Source of the DNA: Acanthochromis polyacanthus
Taxonomy: Eukaryota; Chordata; Actinopteri; Pomacentridae
NCBI RefSeq assembly: GCF_021347895.1
Contig: NC_067132.1
Coordinates: 13,136,995 to 13,200,994 of the forward strand
Direction: 5' to 3'
Length of the DNA stretch: 64,000 nt
Part shown: one piece after another, positions 49,676 to 61,312 of the stretch
Numbering within the stretch: position 1 is the stretch's first letter
How the letters are laid out: every line of letters starts with the position of its first letter
Notes under the pieces: model-generated
Told to the model about the DNA's origin: nothing
The model's database searches: none
The model's input: only the letters and a program-made list of their open reading frames with translations
Made by a program: the position numbers and the translations under genes

Positions 49676-50186
49676 GTTTCAACCTGGTGTCATCCTGCGG
49701 GTCAAAATTGACTCATTTTCAAGTTTGAAAATGTGGGGGGAAAAAAAATTCATGGTGAAACTTCTGATGTCCACATTTTCAACATTTTTGGGAGATCTTT
49801 GAACATTTTCTGGTGGAAAAAAAGAAATGCTAAAAATGTGTCTTAAGAACCTTCACAAAAAAAATCTACCAAAATCCAACAAAATTTCGCTGGATATTGG
49901 TTGATTTTTTTTGTAAATGTTCTTAAAGAAAATATTAGAAATTTTACTGATATATATGTAATCACTTTAGATATTTTTAGAATTTTTTTTGGAGATTTTA
50001 ACTCATTTTTTGAAAATATTCACAAGTTAACTTTTAAGGGAAACTTTTATGGAATTATTGGAATTTTCTTCCTGAAGGTTTTGCAAATTTTCAAAAATTT
50101 GGGGATATTTTTTGCAGATTTTTGGGATTTTTTTACAGACAAGGAAAACATATTCTTTGGTGCCCATAAATGAAGACAACAGGTTG
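49676..50186. mobile_element. piggyBac-like MITE, third copy
   Basis: Left part CCTGGTGTCATCCTGCGGGT then CAAAATTGAC is a degraded form of the CCCTCCTGTTGTCC..GGGTCAATTTGACCC end. The right end GACAACAGGTTGG is followed by TTAA (about 50187-50190). The A/T-rich interior matches the copies at 24291 and 41710 (AATGTTCTTAAAGAAAATAT, TTTTACTGATATATATGTAA). The left TTAA is not preserved. Confidence 0.65.
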
Positions 50187-50190
50187 GTTA

Positions 50191-51938
50191 AAGGTTGCTC
50201 TGTCGTAATTAAATCTATGGGAGACTGTGTAGACTCATATTTGTGTATGATCACATTCTAACAAACCGGCGTGTTTCTGTACAGACTGAAGGCTGCTGAA
50301 AACCGTCTGTTGACTTTAACTTTATTCCCTGCTGCTGCCTCCTGCTCTCTGCTGCTTTCCAAATGAGGTTCAGTTGACCTCAGATGAGTCAACTGGCAGG
50401 AAAACAGGACAGGTGGAAGTGGCTGATCTGAAACGACAAGAGACCCGGTCCCAATTTCCACCCAAAGGTCTGAGCACTGAACCCTCACTGACTTCACCTG
50501 GTAAGTGGCCGAGTGCAACAGGCTGCATGGACTGGAAATGATAGAAACTGGAATGAAAGAGCACTTTTTATTTACCACATTACCTTGACAATATCAAAAC
50601 ATGATTCATGGTGTTATATTTGTGTAGCATTTATTTTAAATGTCACTTATTTCACAGCCTTTTAGGAATTCATCATTCTGCCATCATAGAATAAACAGCC
50701 ACACAGTTCTGGCCATGAATCACCAGTGAACTATGTGTTTATGTTTATGTGTAAACTTTTGTTGTAACATTGGGATAAATTTCTTCTTGCTTGTTTGCTT
50801 ATATTTTTCTGCCTAACACTTCTGGACTTCCTTAGGTAAGCTTGTTTATAATGTCAAAAAGCTATGGGTATTTGACTCAGGCAAAGTCTGCAGAAGAGAA
50901 AATGCATGAAAAGTGCATGAAGGACTCAAAATATCTCCAATAAAACTGTAATGATTTGACAGTGGGATAGTCCTAAGTCCTCAGTGGGAAGTCTGTGAGT
51001 CTGGGAATGTGGGCTGTGGATAAAGCCTTTGTTTGGAAAGGAGACAAGCAGAGCTGAATAAATATCTGAGATGCAAAAAGTGACAATTGCTGATGCCAGT
51101 GTTAATTTACTTAATGAATCTCAAAAGAAATTCTTGTGCCAGACATTGCCCAGAAAATAAAATGACATAACATGAGAATAAATGTAGTGTGTGCCTAACA
51201 GAAAAGCAATAAAATATCAGTACAAAACATGACTTAAAATAGGAATAAGCAAGATAAAGACTGGAATAAAATAAAAAGTAATGCTGGCAATGATTCTTAG
51301 GTATGGAGGTAATAAAGCACATGATGGTGACAGGTTGTACATGAAACTGGAATGTCTCACAGGAGAAGATTTCACCAGCAAACGTTAAAACAGAATCTGT
51401 TCAAACTGTGACCAAAATTGTGGCTCTAAATTAAAGCAGCTCTCCAGAACAACTTCTTAAATGCAGGGAGAAAACACTGACAGTGCCATTAGTGAAGCTT
51501 CAGGCTCTTCTCATGTTTAGTAAAAAATAATTATTATTATTATTATTTTATTATTTAGACTGTTGCTTTCTCCTGATCACTGCCTTTCTATAATCATAGG
51601 CAGTTTTTATGTCTAAACTTGAACCACAGCTGTTTCAGATCAGGACAAAGTTTCAGTTTAATTTTTGCAACTGTGATTTTTTAGTTAACATTTTGAAGAG
51701 ATATTATGAACAGGGTGCTGTAATTACTCTTTTAGCTTGAAGAACTTGTTAAACATAATACAGTCTTATACAGCACAACACAGAATTAGGACTTTAGTGT
51801 TTTAACAAAATGATTCATTAGCAACTGAATTATCATAAGAATATAACTATATTCTAAAAATATTTTGACTTTAGTCTTGAAATTTCAGGGCTTTTTTTCC
51901 CCAAACTGTGGTGTTAATACCTATTATTATGTAGCACA
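50191..51938. other. No recognisable gene
   Basis: Contains a short (TTA)n run at about 51530-51555. No other supported feature. Confidence 0.5.
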
Positions 51939-52234
51939 GGAACATTACTCAAAACAGATGAATGGATTTGGATAAAATTTTCAGAGAAGGTCAGAGTTGA
52001 CACAAAGACCTCCTCATTACATTTTGGCAGTGATGCGGCTTATAGTCTGGATCCACGGATTTGCTAAAAATTTCTGTATCATTGCGAGAAAGCGACACGA
52101 TCACTGTAACTATGACAACAAGTGAACACTATGGCAGCTGCCTGCTGATGATCACAAGCCTGAGTGAATCAAGGACTGAGCAGCCTTAGCAGGGTACTGC
52201 GCTGTCTGAGTGCTTTTCTTGTTAAGTCCTTTAT
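51939..52234 (-). repeat. R3 dispersed repeat, copy C (internally deleted)
   Basis: Reverse R3 from ACATTACTCAAAACAGATGA to GAGTGCTTTTCTTGTT. It includes GCGGCTTATAGTCTGGATCC, but the central part present in copies A and G is missing, giving about 300 bp instead of 650. Confidence 0.75.
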
Positions 52235-52527
52235 GAAGAGGACGTCCTTCCCTGGCTTCAAAAATCTGCTCTCCATGCTCCTGGCATCAACGTACAGGAC
52301 TCTGCAAAACCGCGTGAAACTCCGGTTTGGACTCAACTGCAGCTGGATCTCAACGTCTTTCTAGGACCCGCCCCCGCTCTACTCCCCGTTGGCTAGTGAC
52401 ATTAGTTCGGTTGAGAGCAAAAGCTGCGTTCCCCTCATTCCATTGGTAGACGAACTCGATTGGCATGGTAGTCCTCTTTTTTTGTTCCCCAAGCCAAACG
52501 CCGGCATGGTGCCCGAATACTTTAAAG
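52235..52527. other. Unassigned spacer between R3 pieces
   Basis: GC-richer than its surroundings (GGACCCGCCCCCGCTCTACT). No recognised motif; not seen elsewhere in the window. Confidence 0.4.
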
Positions 52528-52725
52528 CTATGCAGAAATCTTTAACAAATCTGTGGATCCAGACTATAAGCCCTATCACTATCAAAATCTAATAATTTCT
52601 GACCTTTTCATGAGAAATTTCATCCAAATTCATTAGTCCAATTTAGTAGTCGAGTAATGTTGCTCACTGACAGACAAACAGACAAACCACTGCAGATCGT
52701 TACAAAACTCCCTGTGAAGTAATAA
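52528..52725 (+). repeat. R3 dispersed repeat, copy D (3' part, forward)
   Basis: CAGAAATCTTTAACAAATCT, GGATCCAGACTATAAGCC and CTGACAGACAAACAGACAAA match the 3' third of R3 in forward orientation, opposite to copies C and E on either side. Confidence 0.75.
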
Positions 52726-53442
52726 GAGAAAGTTATGACAACAAGTGAACACTATGGCAGCTGTGTGCTGATGATCACATGGCTGCGATCCTACTACATA
52801 CACACAAATCCACCGCTGTGCACTTATCGGAAATGATGCAAGGAACAATTGATTAACTTGTGTTGGTGTTTCCGAGTCCCATCGATTCCCACTGGCAAGC
52901 AATTCGGTATCCGTATATAACGTACACATGGGTCATTCCAGGTGAAATGACCAGATATTCCTTGGGGGTGTTGTTGCACCATTTTCAAATTAGTCCTAAA
53001 TTTGCATGCCATTAGATAGTCACAAAAGTACTTTCTATGCAAAATTCTAGGCCTGTAGCTCAAATAGTTTCGGAGTTTTTTAGGTATACCTAAGAAACTA
53101 AGTTAACTAAGAAACTAAGTTATAACTTAGGTATAGGTTCTTTTGCTTGTAGCATGACATTGTACAATTAAATTTAACATGTTTAATCCCACTGCACTGA
53201 AACTGTAAAATTCAACATTATTGTTGTTATTTTTAAATGAATCAACCATGAACTACTACAGAGCTCCCTGAATTCAAGTTAGTACATGTAATTTTGTATG
53301 TGTATGTTATAATTACATGGATGCATTGCAAATGGGTGTCAACATGTCATTACATTTTTTAAAGGTAGTCACCTTTAACACCTAACATTTCAAAAAGAAC
53401 AAAACATGCATAATACTATCATTGGAATGACTACTAATACTT

Positions 53443-53505
53443 AAGATAAGATAGACTTTATTGATCTCACAAAGGAGAAATTTACTGTTACAGAGCTCTT
53501 AGGAA
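53443..53505. repeat. Dispersed retroelement-like tail
   Basis: GATAGACTTTATTGATCTCA and GGAGAAATTTACTGTTACAG, related to 5668-5800. It lies inside the 52930-54301 element, so it is a younger insertion or part of its interior. Confidence 0.45.
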
Positions 53506-53507
53506 CA

Positions 53508-53565
53508 AACAGAGGGGTGCAACAAGTCACGAAAGGAACAGAGGGGTGCAAAAAGTCACGAAAAC
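53508..53565. repeat. 29-bp tandem duplication
   Basis: Two units beginning AACAGAGGGGTGCAA, at 53508-53536 and 53537-53565, differing by one or two bases. Confidence 0.85.
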
Positions 53566-54417
53566 TTGTATCCCAATTTAAAGTACTGAAAAGCAAAACA
53601 CGATTTTGACATCACCCATGCCATTTTGAGTAAGAATATCTCAGTAACTACAAATATAACCCTGCTGCTTTTTTGTACAGTGATAGAAGACAGATGGAAC
53701 TGTCTTGTAGAAAAATTTGGGGTCTCTGGTACCTGTCCCACACTGAGATTTTTGCCACCAAAAATAGCCAAATAAAAATCTCGTCCAACTTTGGGAGCTC
53801 ATATTTTCCAAACTGAGGTACCTAGAAAGCTCCAGTTTGCTAAGTTATCACATAAGTTTGTGTAGAATGGAACCCAGGGGTGTTAGAACACTTCTGTGCA
53901 GTATTTCTAGTACTTTTAAGGTCCCAAACCTCACTCGTGAGTAGGTATCTCTTAATTTTTAGCATTTTTAGCAAGCCCCCATGGCCTGCAGAGTGTAGGG
54001 AAACACCTGGGGATGTTTGTGGGGCACTAGCTACATGCAGAGGCCTTGTTGACCAACTCACAGCTCTCTGGTATGTCTAGAGGCTGAGAAATAACCACTT
54101 AAAGATGCAAAAAATGCTGGTGAGGCTTTTTATAGCCCAAATTCTGAAAATTTCAGACCCCCACAACTCAAAGTATTTGAGCTACAGGCCTACAATTTTG
54201 CAGAAAAAGTACTTTTGTGACTATCTAATGGCATACAAATTTAGGACTAATTTGAAAATGGTGCGGCAACCACCATCTGGTGAAACCACACGGAATGACC
54301 CACATGCATCACACACCTGTGCTCAGCACAACTTCCTTTTATTTGCGGGTACATCTATATTAAATGGCCACATTCTATGTTGCCATGATTTACGATCATC
54401 AATAACTCATTTTAAAA

Positions 54418-54495
54418 AAAGCTGCATTTCTACAAAAAATGCTGCATTTCTACAAAAATATGCTACATTTCCACAAAAATATTCTGCATTTCTGG
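54418..54495. repeat. ~20-bp tandem repeat, about four units
   Basis: Units of the form GCTGCATTTCTACAAAAA repeat about four times with drift. Other R3 copies have only one or two CAGAAATGCAGCATTT-type units here, so this is a local expansion. Confidence 0.75.
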
Positions 54496-54560
54496 CAATG
54501 CTATGGGAGAATGAACAGCCTTGGCAGAGTACTGCGCTCTCTGAATGTTTTTCTTGTTGA

Positions 54561-55064
54561 TGCTATTATTCAGCTGAATGTCCTCCACATCAGCCTTCAC
54601 ACTGCTACTTTTCACCTCACTACATAAAACTCAAACTACTTTCTGCAGACCTTCATCTAAGACTGGGCTCAGGGTGATATTTATTATAAAACACATCCAT
54701 GTAACGTGAAATAGTTTAAGAATTTGTAACCAAGCGCCTGTCTTTGATGCTTTCTGATGAGAGTTGATGCTTGTTGTTGCCAAGTCAGTTTTACATTTTT
54801 GGTTCAACTGAAAAATGCAAAGAATTTTTCATTAAGGTCAAATTAGCTGAAGAAGAAGCAGGAAAAATGCGAGTACGGTTGTCAAATGGAATGTATCTGT
54901 CGGTACAATTTCATGAATGTGAATTAATTTGTCTCTTTGGCTTTCACAGTCAACTGTGTATCACTTCCATGTCATGTGTGTGTTCAGTCATGCACACTGC
55001 AGGGCCATCTGAACCCAGCAGGTGCATGAACAAAGGTAAATTTTGACTCATTATTTTACCTCCT

Positions 55065-55065
<1 letters not shown>
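54561..55065. other. No recognisable feature
   Basis: Unassigned spacer before a CA microsatellite. Confidence 0.5.

Positions 55066-55113
<48 letters not shown>
55066..55113. repeat. (CA)n microsatellite, about 24 units
   Basis: Uninterrupted CA repeat. Confidence 0.97.
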
Positions 55114-55116
<3 letters not shown>

Positions 55117-58089
55117 CACAGCGGGAGGTGAGGCGAGCGGTTATCACTCATTACTGTAGTTTCCCATCAGCACACATTTGACCGGAGATGAAGAAGAAAG
55201 AGCGACCACTGTGAGGAAACCATTTATTGTTATCCACAGGTCAGCGGATCCTGACCTCCTCCATCTGAGGCAGCACAAGGGAACCATGACAGGACAAGAC
55301 GCTGCGGTGAAGGAGCTATTAAAGCAGGATTGAACTCTGTGTGTGAAGCAGTCTCAGAAAGATACCGGACAATAGGTAGTAACACCCACAAGAAACAACA
55401 TCAGCACTGAAAGACAATGTTAGTTTTTTTTCTCTGGAAATCAGGTTTGAACAAGAAGTGTGTTCTTCTTTTCGAAGTGGGAGCACTCTGAGTTCAGGAC
55501 CTTTGTGAATTACAGTATGTGGAAATCATTTACAGCAGAAATTAATTAAGAACAAAACCTGACAAAGAGACAAGACTATGACCCTCACAGGTGAGAAACT
55601 CAGTAAAACTTATTTAAAAAGATGTTTTTGACCTGTTGGCTGCTATCTACACTCTAAAGTTATAGCAAAGCCCTTGAACATAAATTTATCATTTAAAGCC
55701 AAAACATATAATTTCTTGTCACAAGTCTTCTCTCAGTTAAAACAGTAACAAAAGACAAAGTTTAATTACTCTTAATTACTGTTCTGGTCTATGATTCTCC
55801 ATTTTACAGTATTAATATCCAGTAATGTTATACTTTACCAGCTGTTTCATGACATCCACACATTGTAGAGATGCTGAGTATTGGAGCAACACATTTTTTA
55901 AAAAATGTCAAGAAGAATGGATAGAAGTTAATGAAACATTGCTATGGTGTTTATGTTTTTGTATAGAACAGATCACATTCGTGTGGTTGGTTTAAGACAG
56001 CTGAACACAAATATGAAATAATGCATTCAAGATGTTGTAGACTGAAAATTCCTCTCTTTATTCAAATGATTTAAACATCTAAGATTCAAATAACGTTCAG
56101 TTGAACTTAATGCTGCAAACGAAACAGCAGATTATTTAAAATGTCAGTAAATTTGTACTCAATCAGATTTTCAGGAGAAAAGAACTGTAACATAATGCAA
56201 ATTCGTATATTTTTTTAATGTTTTACACCAAAAATGAGACACACCGAAGATTGCCTGGCACACACAAACTGTGTAATTTCATTTTTTTCTTGAAATTTGA
56301 ATTTGATTACAGCTGGATTAGACAAAAAGCCCTGAAATGAAAAAAGTCCAACTAAAGAGCAGAGAGAAGAATGATAAAAACTGTAGTTACATGAAGAATT
56401 TAGTCTGTTTCTCTTCTTTTAAAGTTTTTAAAAAAATATTACAGAAATACTGGAGACCAATGCTGGGTATTACATCATTTAAAAACGTGTGAGTGGCTTC
56501 TGCTCCCTGATGTTTGTGCTGATATGTCCTTCCTATGAGAACAAGAAAAGGCCATTTGGTGAGCTGTCACTGGTTCACTCTGTGGGCTCTGATGGCATTT
56601 GGTCCTCCCTCCTCCCCGCTGCATTTTGTGTAGGCTGAGACCGAGCTGCTCATAAAAACTTGGAGTGCAAACTGCCTGTCTAAAGTCAGCAAACTGGTGG
56701 ATGTATAATTGCGTCGTAAAAAAATGGAGGCCCACACAGACGTAGCTGTCGTGAGGTGTGGAAACGGAGCAGTTGGGGAGATAAGGCGATGAATCAGACA
56801 CAGAGGATGCATTTACAGGAGCGTCAAAAAGTCTTTCATCAGCACACTGCATCGGTGCTATCTAAATTCTCCTGATTTCTTTCTGTGGGTGTGTGCGTAT
56901 GTGTTTTCTGAGTATCCAACCAGCCATCAAAACGCACCGAAAGATACACGCTATCAACAAACTGGGCCTGTCAGATTGACTGCGTTATGATGGAAAACAG
57001 CAATATGAGTCGCTGCATAAATGTGAGAATTTGCATTCAGAACTCAAAAGGCTTTTCTGTTTCCTCCAGGCGTCCATTATTCTTCTCGAAACAAACAAAC
57101 CGCACATTTACACAGCTGAGATTGATGCCTTTCATAAGAACCAATACAATGATGACAAATATTACAGCCGACAATCTGCACATCTACGAGAACATCCATT
57201 AAAAATAATCTGCATTCGATCTCCTTCATTAAAGTTACAGTGTGTTGAAATGATCAGGGAACATTTCAGACTCTCGGGGAGCAGCGTATCGTGTCATCAC
57301 TTGTCACAAGAAATCTTTTTAGGAGCACCCAAACACAGACATACTGGCTGGTTCAGCATCAGCCAGAAATGGCGAGCAGCAAATTGCCGTCATTTGTTTA
57401 GTCATTCCCCGTCGAGAACTGAGAGCTAAAATTTAATTAGCAAGAACGTTTTCACATCGGAGTCAAGAAATATGCAACAGAGTGGAGTCTGTTTTAATTC
57501 AAATGACTCTTTTCGTTTGTTGTTCTGGTGATGATTTACCTTCTAACCTGCACTTTTACTGCCAAAGAATTTGTGACAGCAGTTTTGTTCGGGCCATGAA
57601 TCAATGCTTCACAATTGGTTTCTTTCCAAACTTTCTAATTTGAGCAAAACAATTGATACTTTAAACAACTGTCTGTATTTCAGGGCTTCTTTCAGGCTTT
57701 CCATCAGCACTTTCTCTTCCTCATCTCACCATTACACACACTTGCTTGCTTAATTAAGAACACTTAAGAATATCTTGTATTCATATTGTATATAGGAAAT
57801 TTGATTGTTTTCTGGTTCCACCCCCTTAACATTTTGCCTTGCACAAAGCAGCAGCTTCTGAAGGGCTGCAAAATGAAGCCGTTTCCAGAAATGCCAAATA
57901 CCGCAGTTTTTCACATGGCCACTTGAGGCTCACTGCTTAAGCGAGTCGATCCCCATTGACCACTATGTTAAAATGTCCAACTTCACAGCATAAATCAACA
58001 TCTATAGCCTGGTACATAAAAGAACATTGTGGACTCTAGTTAATTTCACCTTTCTGACAACCACACACGATGAATGTTTGTAAAATTCA
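55114..58089. other. No recognisable gene
   Basis: Open frames up to 132 codons (57031-57429) lack motifs or splice context. A short ATG frame of 15 codons near 55284 follows a splice-like CCACAG but is too weak to call. Confidence 0.4.
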
Positions 58090-59319
58090 CCTGTTTAAAA
58101 TATATTAAGGGTTCAAGCATTGCATTATGAAGGGTATGGCTGCTTTGATGGAGTCAGAGATGCCGATAGCTGGATCCACGCTGTCGTATACACCGATCCA
58201 GAGCATCCCAAACATGCTCAATGGGTGACACGTCCGGTGAGTATGCTGGCCATGCAAGAACTGGGATGTTTTGAGCTTCCAAGAATTGTGTACAGATCCT
58301 TGCAACATGGGGCCGTGCATTATCCTGCTGCAGCATGAGGTGATGTTCTTGGATGTATGGCAGAACAACGGGCCTCGTCACGGTATCTCTGTGCATTCAA
58401 AATACCATCAATAAAATGCACCTGTGTTCTTGGTCCATAACAGACGCCTGCCCATACCATAACCCCACCACCACCATGGGCCACTCCATCCACAACATTG
58501 ACATCAGAAACCGCTCACCCACACGACACCACACACGCTGTCTGCCATCTGCCCTGAACAGTGTAAACCGGGATTCATCCGTGAAGAGAACACCTCTCCA
58601 ACGTGCCAGACGCCGTCGAATGTGAGCATTTGCCCACTCAAGTCGGTTACGACGACGAACTGGAGTCAGGTCGAGACCCCAATGAGGTCATGCAGATGAG
58701 CTTCCCTGGGACGGTTTCTGACAGTTTGTGCAGAAATTCTTTGGTTATGCAAACCCATTGTTTCAGCAGCTGTCAGAGTGGCTGGTCTCAGACCATCTTG
58801 GAGGTGAACATGCTGGATGTGGAGGTCCTGGGTTGGTGTGGCTACAAGTGGTCTGCAGTTGTGAGGCTGGTTGGATGTACTGCCAAATTCTCTGAAATGC
58901 CTTTGGAGACGGCTTATGGTAGAGAAATGAACATTCAATACACCAGCAACAGCTCTGGTTGACATTCCTGCTGTCAGCATGCCAATTACACGCTCCCTCA
59001 AATCTTGCCACATCTGTGGCATTGTGCTGTGTGACTGGGAACTCTCCCACGGCTGGCCTTTTATTGTGGGCAGTCTAAGGCACACCTGTGCACTAATCAT
59101 GGTGTCTAATCAGCATCTTGATATGGAACACCTGTGAGGTGGGATGGATTATCTCAGCAAAGGAGAAGTGCTCACTGTCACAGATTTAGACAGATTTGTG
59201 AACAATATTTGAGAGAAATGGTGATATTGTGTATGTGGAAAAAGTTTTACATCTTTGAGTTCATCTCATAAAAAATGGGAGCAAAAACAAAATTGTTGCA
59301 TTTATATTTTTGTTGAGTG
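58090..59319 (-). mobile_element. Tc1-like element, right end intact, left end truncated
   Basis: The right end ATATTTTTGTTGAGTG (to 59319) is followed by TA (59320-59321) and lands in an R3 fragment. The terminal repeat, about 59080-59319, matches both arms of the 30115-30664 derivative. A minus-strand transposase pseudogene fills the body. The left terminal repeat is not found; sequence similarity fades near 58100, so the element is 3'-truncated relative to its gene. Confidence 0.8.
58154..59022 (-). pseudogene. Tc1-like transposase pseudogene
   Basis: Minus strand, ATG 59020-59022 (MPQMWQDLRERVIGML). An N-terminal helix-turn-helix region follows (GMSTRAVAGVLNVHFSTISR), then RISAQTVRNRPREAHL. 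After a frame change come GLDLTPVRRRNRLEWANA and GVLFTDESRFTLFRADGRQR, with the first catalytic aspartate in TDES. A one-base deletion in the codons after VGERF shifts the frame. The C-terminal part reads LMLQQDNARPHVARICTQFL (second aspartate) and AYSPDVSPIEHVWDALDR (glutamate), so the DD34E triad can be traced. It ends in RQRGSSYRHL followed by a stop, without the usual C-terminal tail. Frameshifts and the missing 3' end make it inactive. Confidence 0.85.
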
Positions 59320-59321
59320 TA

Positions 59322-59488
59322 TGACAAGTGAGCACTATATATCAGCTGCCTGCTGACGATCACATGATTATGATCCTACTAAAAATCCACTGCTGCAGAC
59401 TTATTGGGGCTTATCCGTTGGAAATCATACAACGACTGAGCAGGCTAGGCGGAGTACTGAGCTCTCTTAGTGCTTTTCTTGTTAGTTA
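59322..59488 (-). repeat. R3 dispersed repeat, copy F (5' part, reverse)
   Basis: From ATGACAAGTGAGCACTATAT to CTTAGTGCTTTTCTTGTT. The Tc1 element ends at the TA in what is CTATGACAAGTG in other R3 copies. The rest of this R3 copy is not found beyond the Tc1. Confidence 0.7.
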
Positions 59489-59670
59489 TATTTCTATGTG
59501 AGTTTTCATAATGATACTAATGCTTTCCTACCCTAGAACAAGTTAGTTCAGGGATACTTTCAGACAGCTCTGGATGTGTCAGACAATATGATTTCTGTCC
59601 CCCAAAACGTTCACAAACTTCTCTAAGCCGTTCAGAGAGAACGGGACGACATTCCACACACCTGGATGTA
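59489..59670. other. Short spacer, nothing recognised
   Basis: Chance continuation of a minus-strand frame from the following MITE; no feature. Confidence 0.45.
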
Positions 59671-59979
59671 CCCGGGCTTCGCAAAAGTCCTGAAAGATCT
59701 TCACCATTCTTGAGCCTCGCCGTGACTCTGTGGACGGTCATCCGACTGATGTTCAGCTGTTTAGCTCTGTCAGACTTGTTGTGGCCAGCACGAAGGCGAC
59801 CAGATATCTCAACTCTTTTGACTTCCATCTTGATACAACTTCACCAGAGAACAAATCTGTATTAATGACACCTGCCTATAAGGTAGAACTTTCAGTTTGT
59901 TTAATGGAATTTTTCACTCCGACATGTAAACGTCTCTAAAGATCATGAAACCGTGTAACAGAACTTTTGCAAAGCCCGG
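59671..59979 (-). mobile_element. 309-bp mariner-derived MITE
   Basis: TA (59669-59670) precedes CCCGGGCTTCGCAAAAGTCC, and TTTTGCAAAGCCCGG ends at 59979 before TA (59980-59981). The right part is the full terminal region plus the transposase start, as in each arm of 42575-43147. The left part keeps only about 22 bp of terminal repeat, joined directly to the gene fragment. It is a simple internal-deletion derivative of the same family. Confidence 0.85.
59686..59828 (-). pseudogene. mariner/Tc-type transposase N-terminal fragment
   Basis: ATG 59826-59828 (minus) reads MEVKRVEISGRLRAGHNKSD, then KQLNISRMTVHRVTARLKNG, the same helix-turn-helix segment found in the 42.6-kb near-palindrome. After about 48 residues it runs into the left terminal repeat and then flanking DNA, where the open frame continues without meaning. 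No catalytic domain is present. Confidence 0.75.
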
Positions 59980-61312
59980 TATGACTCATTACTGAATTCT
60001 GATTTCTGATCCATGATCTCCTTCTCTATCTGCCAATAGCTGGTCTTCAAAACTGCTGTTCAGGAAACTTCTGGGTGATGCTACAAAGGGTTCATCTGTT
60101 TTTATACAAATCCTGTGCAAAGTATTATTTTTGGGGCTGTAAGGTAAAACTTTAATAATGCTGAACAATGCTGTCTTGCAGGAAGACAGGTTAGGTCAGG
60201 AAAAGTTTTAACTTCCTTTGCAAGAAAAAACTTGCATAAGAAAACTCTTAAAGTCACATATGGAATAGAAGACAAAAAGGGAAAGTGGGTGGAGATCGTA
60301 AGTGATAGCAGGAAGAGATATGAGAAAGAAAGGGAGAGTTAATTAGCTTCTTTTGTAAATTAGGTCAAGCAAAGATGTCAGTTTTGCCTATTTGCCTCAA
60401 CAGTGTATATATAACAAGTTTGTGGAATTATTTTCTGTCCCAAAGAGTTGGTCTCTCTCCTCATAAAGCCCACTCATGTAAACAGGCAGGGGGGAAAAAA
60501 AGCTCTTCCACAAACAGACAGTGGAAGAGCTTTAAAGCTGTGCTATGAGCCATTTTTAAAAACACGCCCATGTTATCCTCCTAAATCAGGAAGCAAAAAA
60601 AGAATGTCTGATCCCCACTTAATGGGACGCTGTAAATCCACCTAGCTTACCCACTGACATGCTGCTGCTGGCAGGAAAAGTTGTCCAAACACAGGAAGTG
60701 AAGAACTGAAACCTTGAAGTTAAGTATGCAACTTTCTAAACATTACTTGAACAGAAAGAATGCCACTGAGTTAAGTGTGAGCAGAAATACTTCAATTTGT
60801 GGACAACAGGGTGCAGAAAGAAGTGAAACACTCGAGCCTTACATGGAAATCATGATGAGATAGAAAGGGAAAACCCTTGAAGAAGCATTAGTTTAATCAT
60901 AAGCACACATCTTTTGGTTTTACAGGCTGCTGTTTTGGCTCAATCTCATTATCATTTCTCAAAACTTGCACAGAACTGAATGACACACAGACAAGACTAA
61001 CTGCAGCATTTCACCATTAGAAAACAAAACAGTTTACTTAATAGTTGATGAAGACCAATACTGAGCTACAAACAGTAAGGGACACTAACTAGGCCTGTTT
61101 TCTCAAGTACTGTATAAGTTTAATTTATATAAAGATATAAAATAGTTTAGACTAGCTCCACTTCAGTAGCTGCAGCAGTAAATTGCTGCTGACACACTGA
61201 TGTTTCACTGTTCATAATCTCATGATCCATTAACAATACCAGCTTTACGACATAGATGACCTCTGGGGATTGGAGCCTCCTGAATCAGTCGGCGCCTGTG
61301 GCCAGCTTACAA
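59980..61312. other. No recognisable feature
   Basis: No supported gene or repeat end. Confidence 0.5.

Larger units (their letters stand above)
52930..54301. mobile_element. Unclassified DNA transposon with ~140-bp inverted repeats and ACAT duplication
   Basis: The ends are GGGTCATTCC and GGAATGACCC. Inverted arms extend over about 52930-53070 and 54169-54301, sharing ACCATTTTCAAATTAGTCCT, GCCATTAGATAGTCACAAAA and AGGCCTGTAGCTCAAATA. ACAT lies on both sides (52926-52929 and 54302-54305), and the intact R3 copy at 6570-6589 shows the empty site with a single ACAT. The 1.37-kb interior has no convincing transposase. A 4-bp duplication is not typical of Tc1/mariner, hAT or piggyBac; Chapaev, Sola1, Ginger and Academ types are candidates by duplication length only. 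Confidence 0.85.
52733..54556 (-). repeat. R3 dispersed repeat, copy E, split by a 1.37-kb element
   Basis: Reverse R3: ATGACAACAAGTGAACACTA at the left, GCGCTCTCTGAATGTTTTTC then TTGTT at the right. The repeat is continuous in sense across 52929 and 54302 if the intervening element is removed, matching the intact arrangement of copy A. A tandem expansion occurs at about 54418-54495. Confidence 0.8.

Noticed and set aside
55284..55331. Fifteen-codon ATG frame after a CCACAG, resembling a 5' exon
   Set aside because: Kozak context is fair, but length, missing downstream frame and absence of homology make it too weak.
57031..57429. 132-codon open frame
   Set aside because: No family motif, no coding-like bias and no splice sites; treated as chance.
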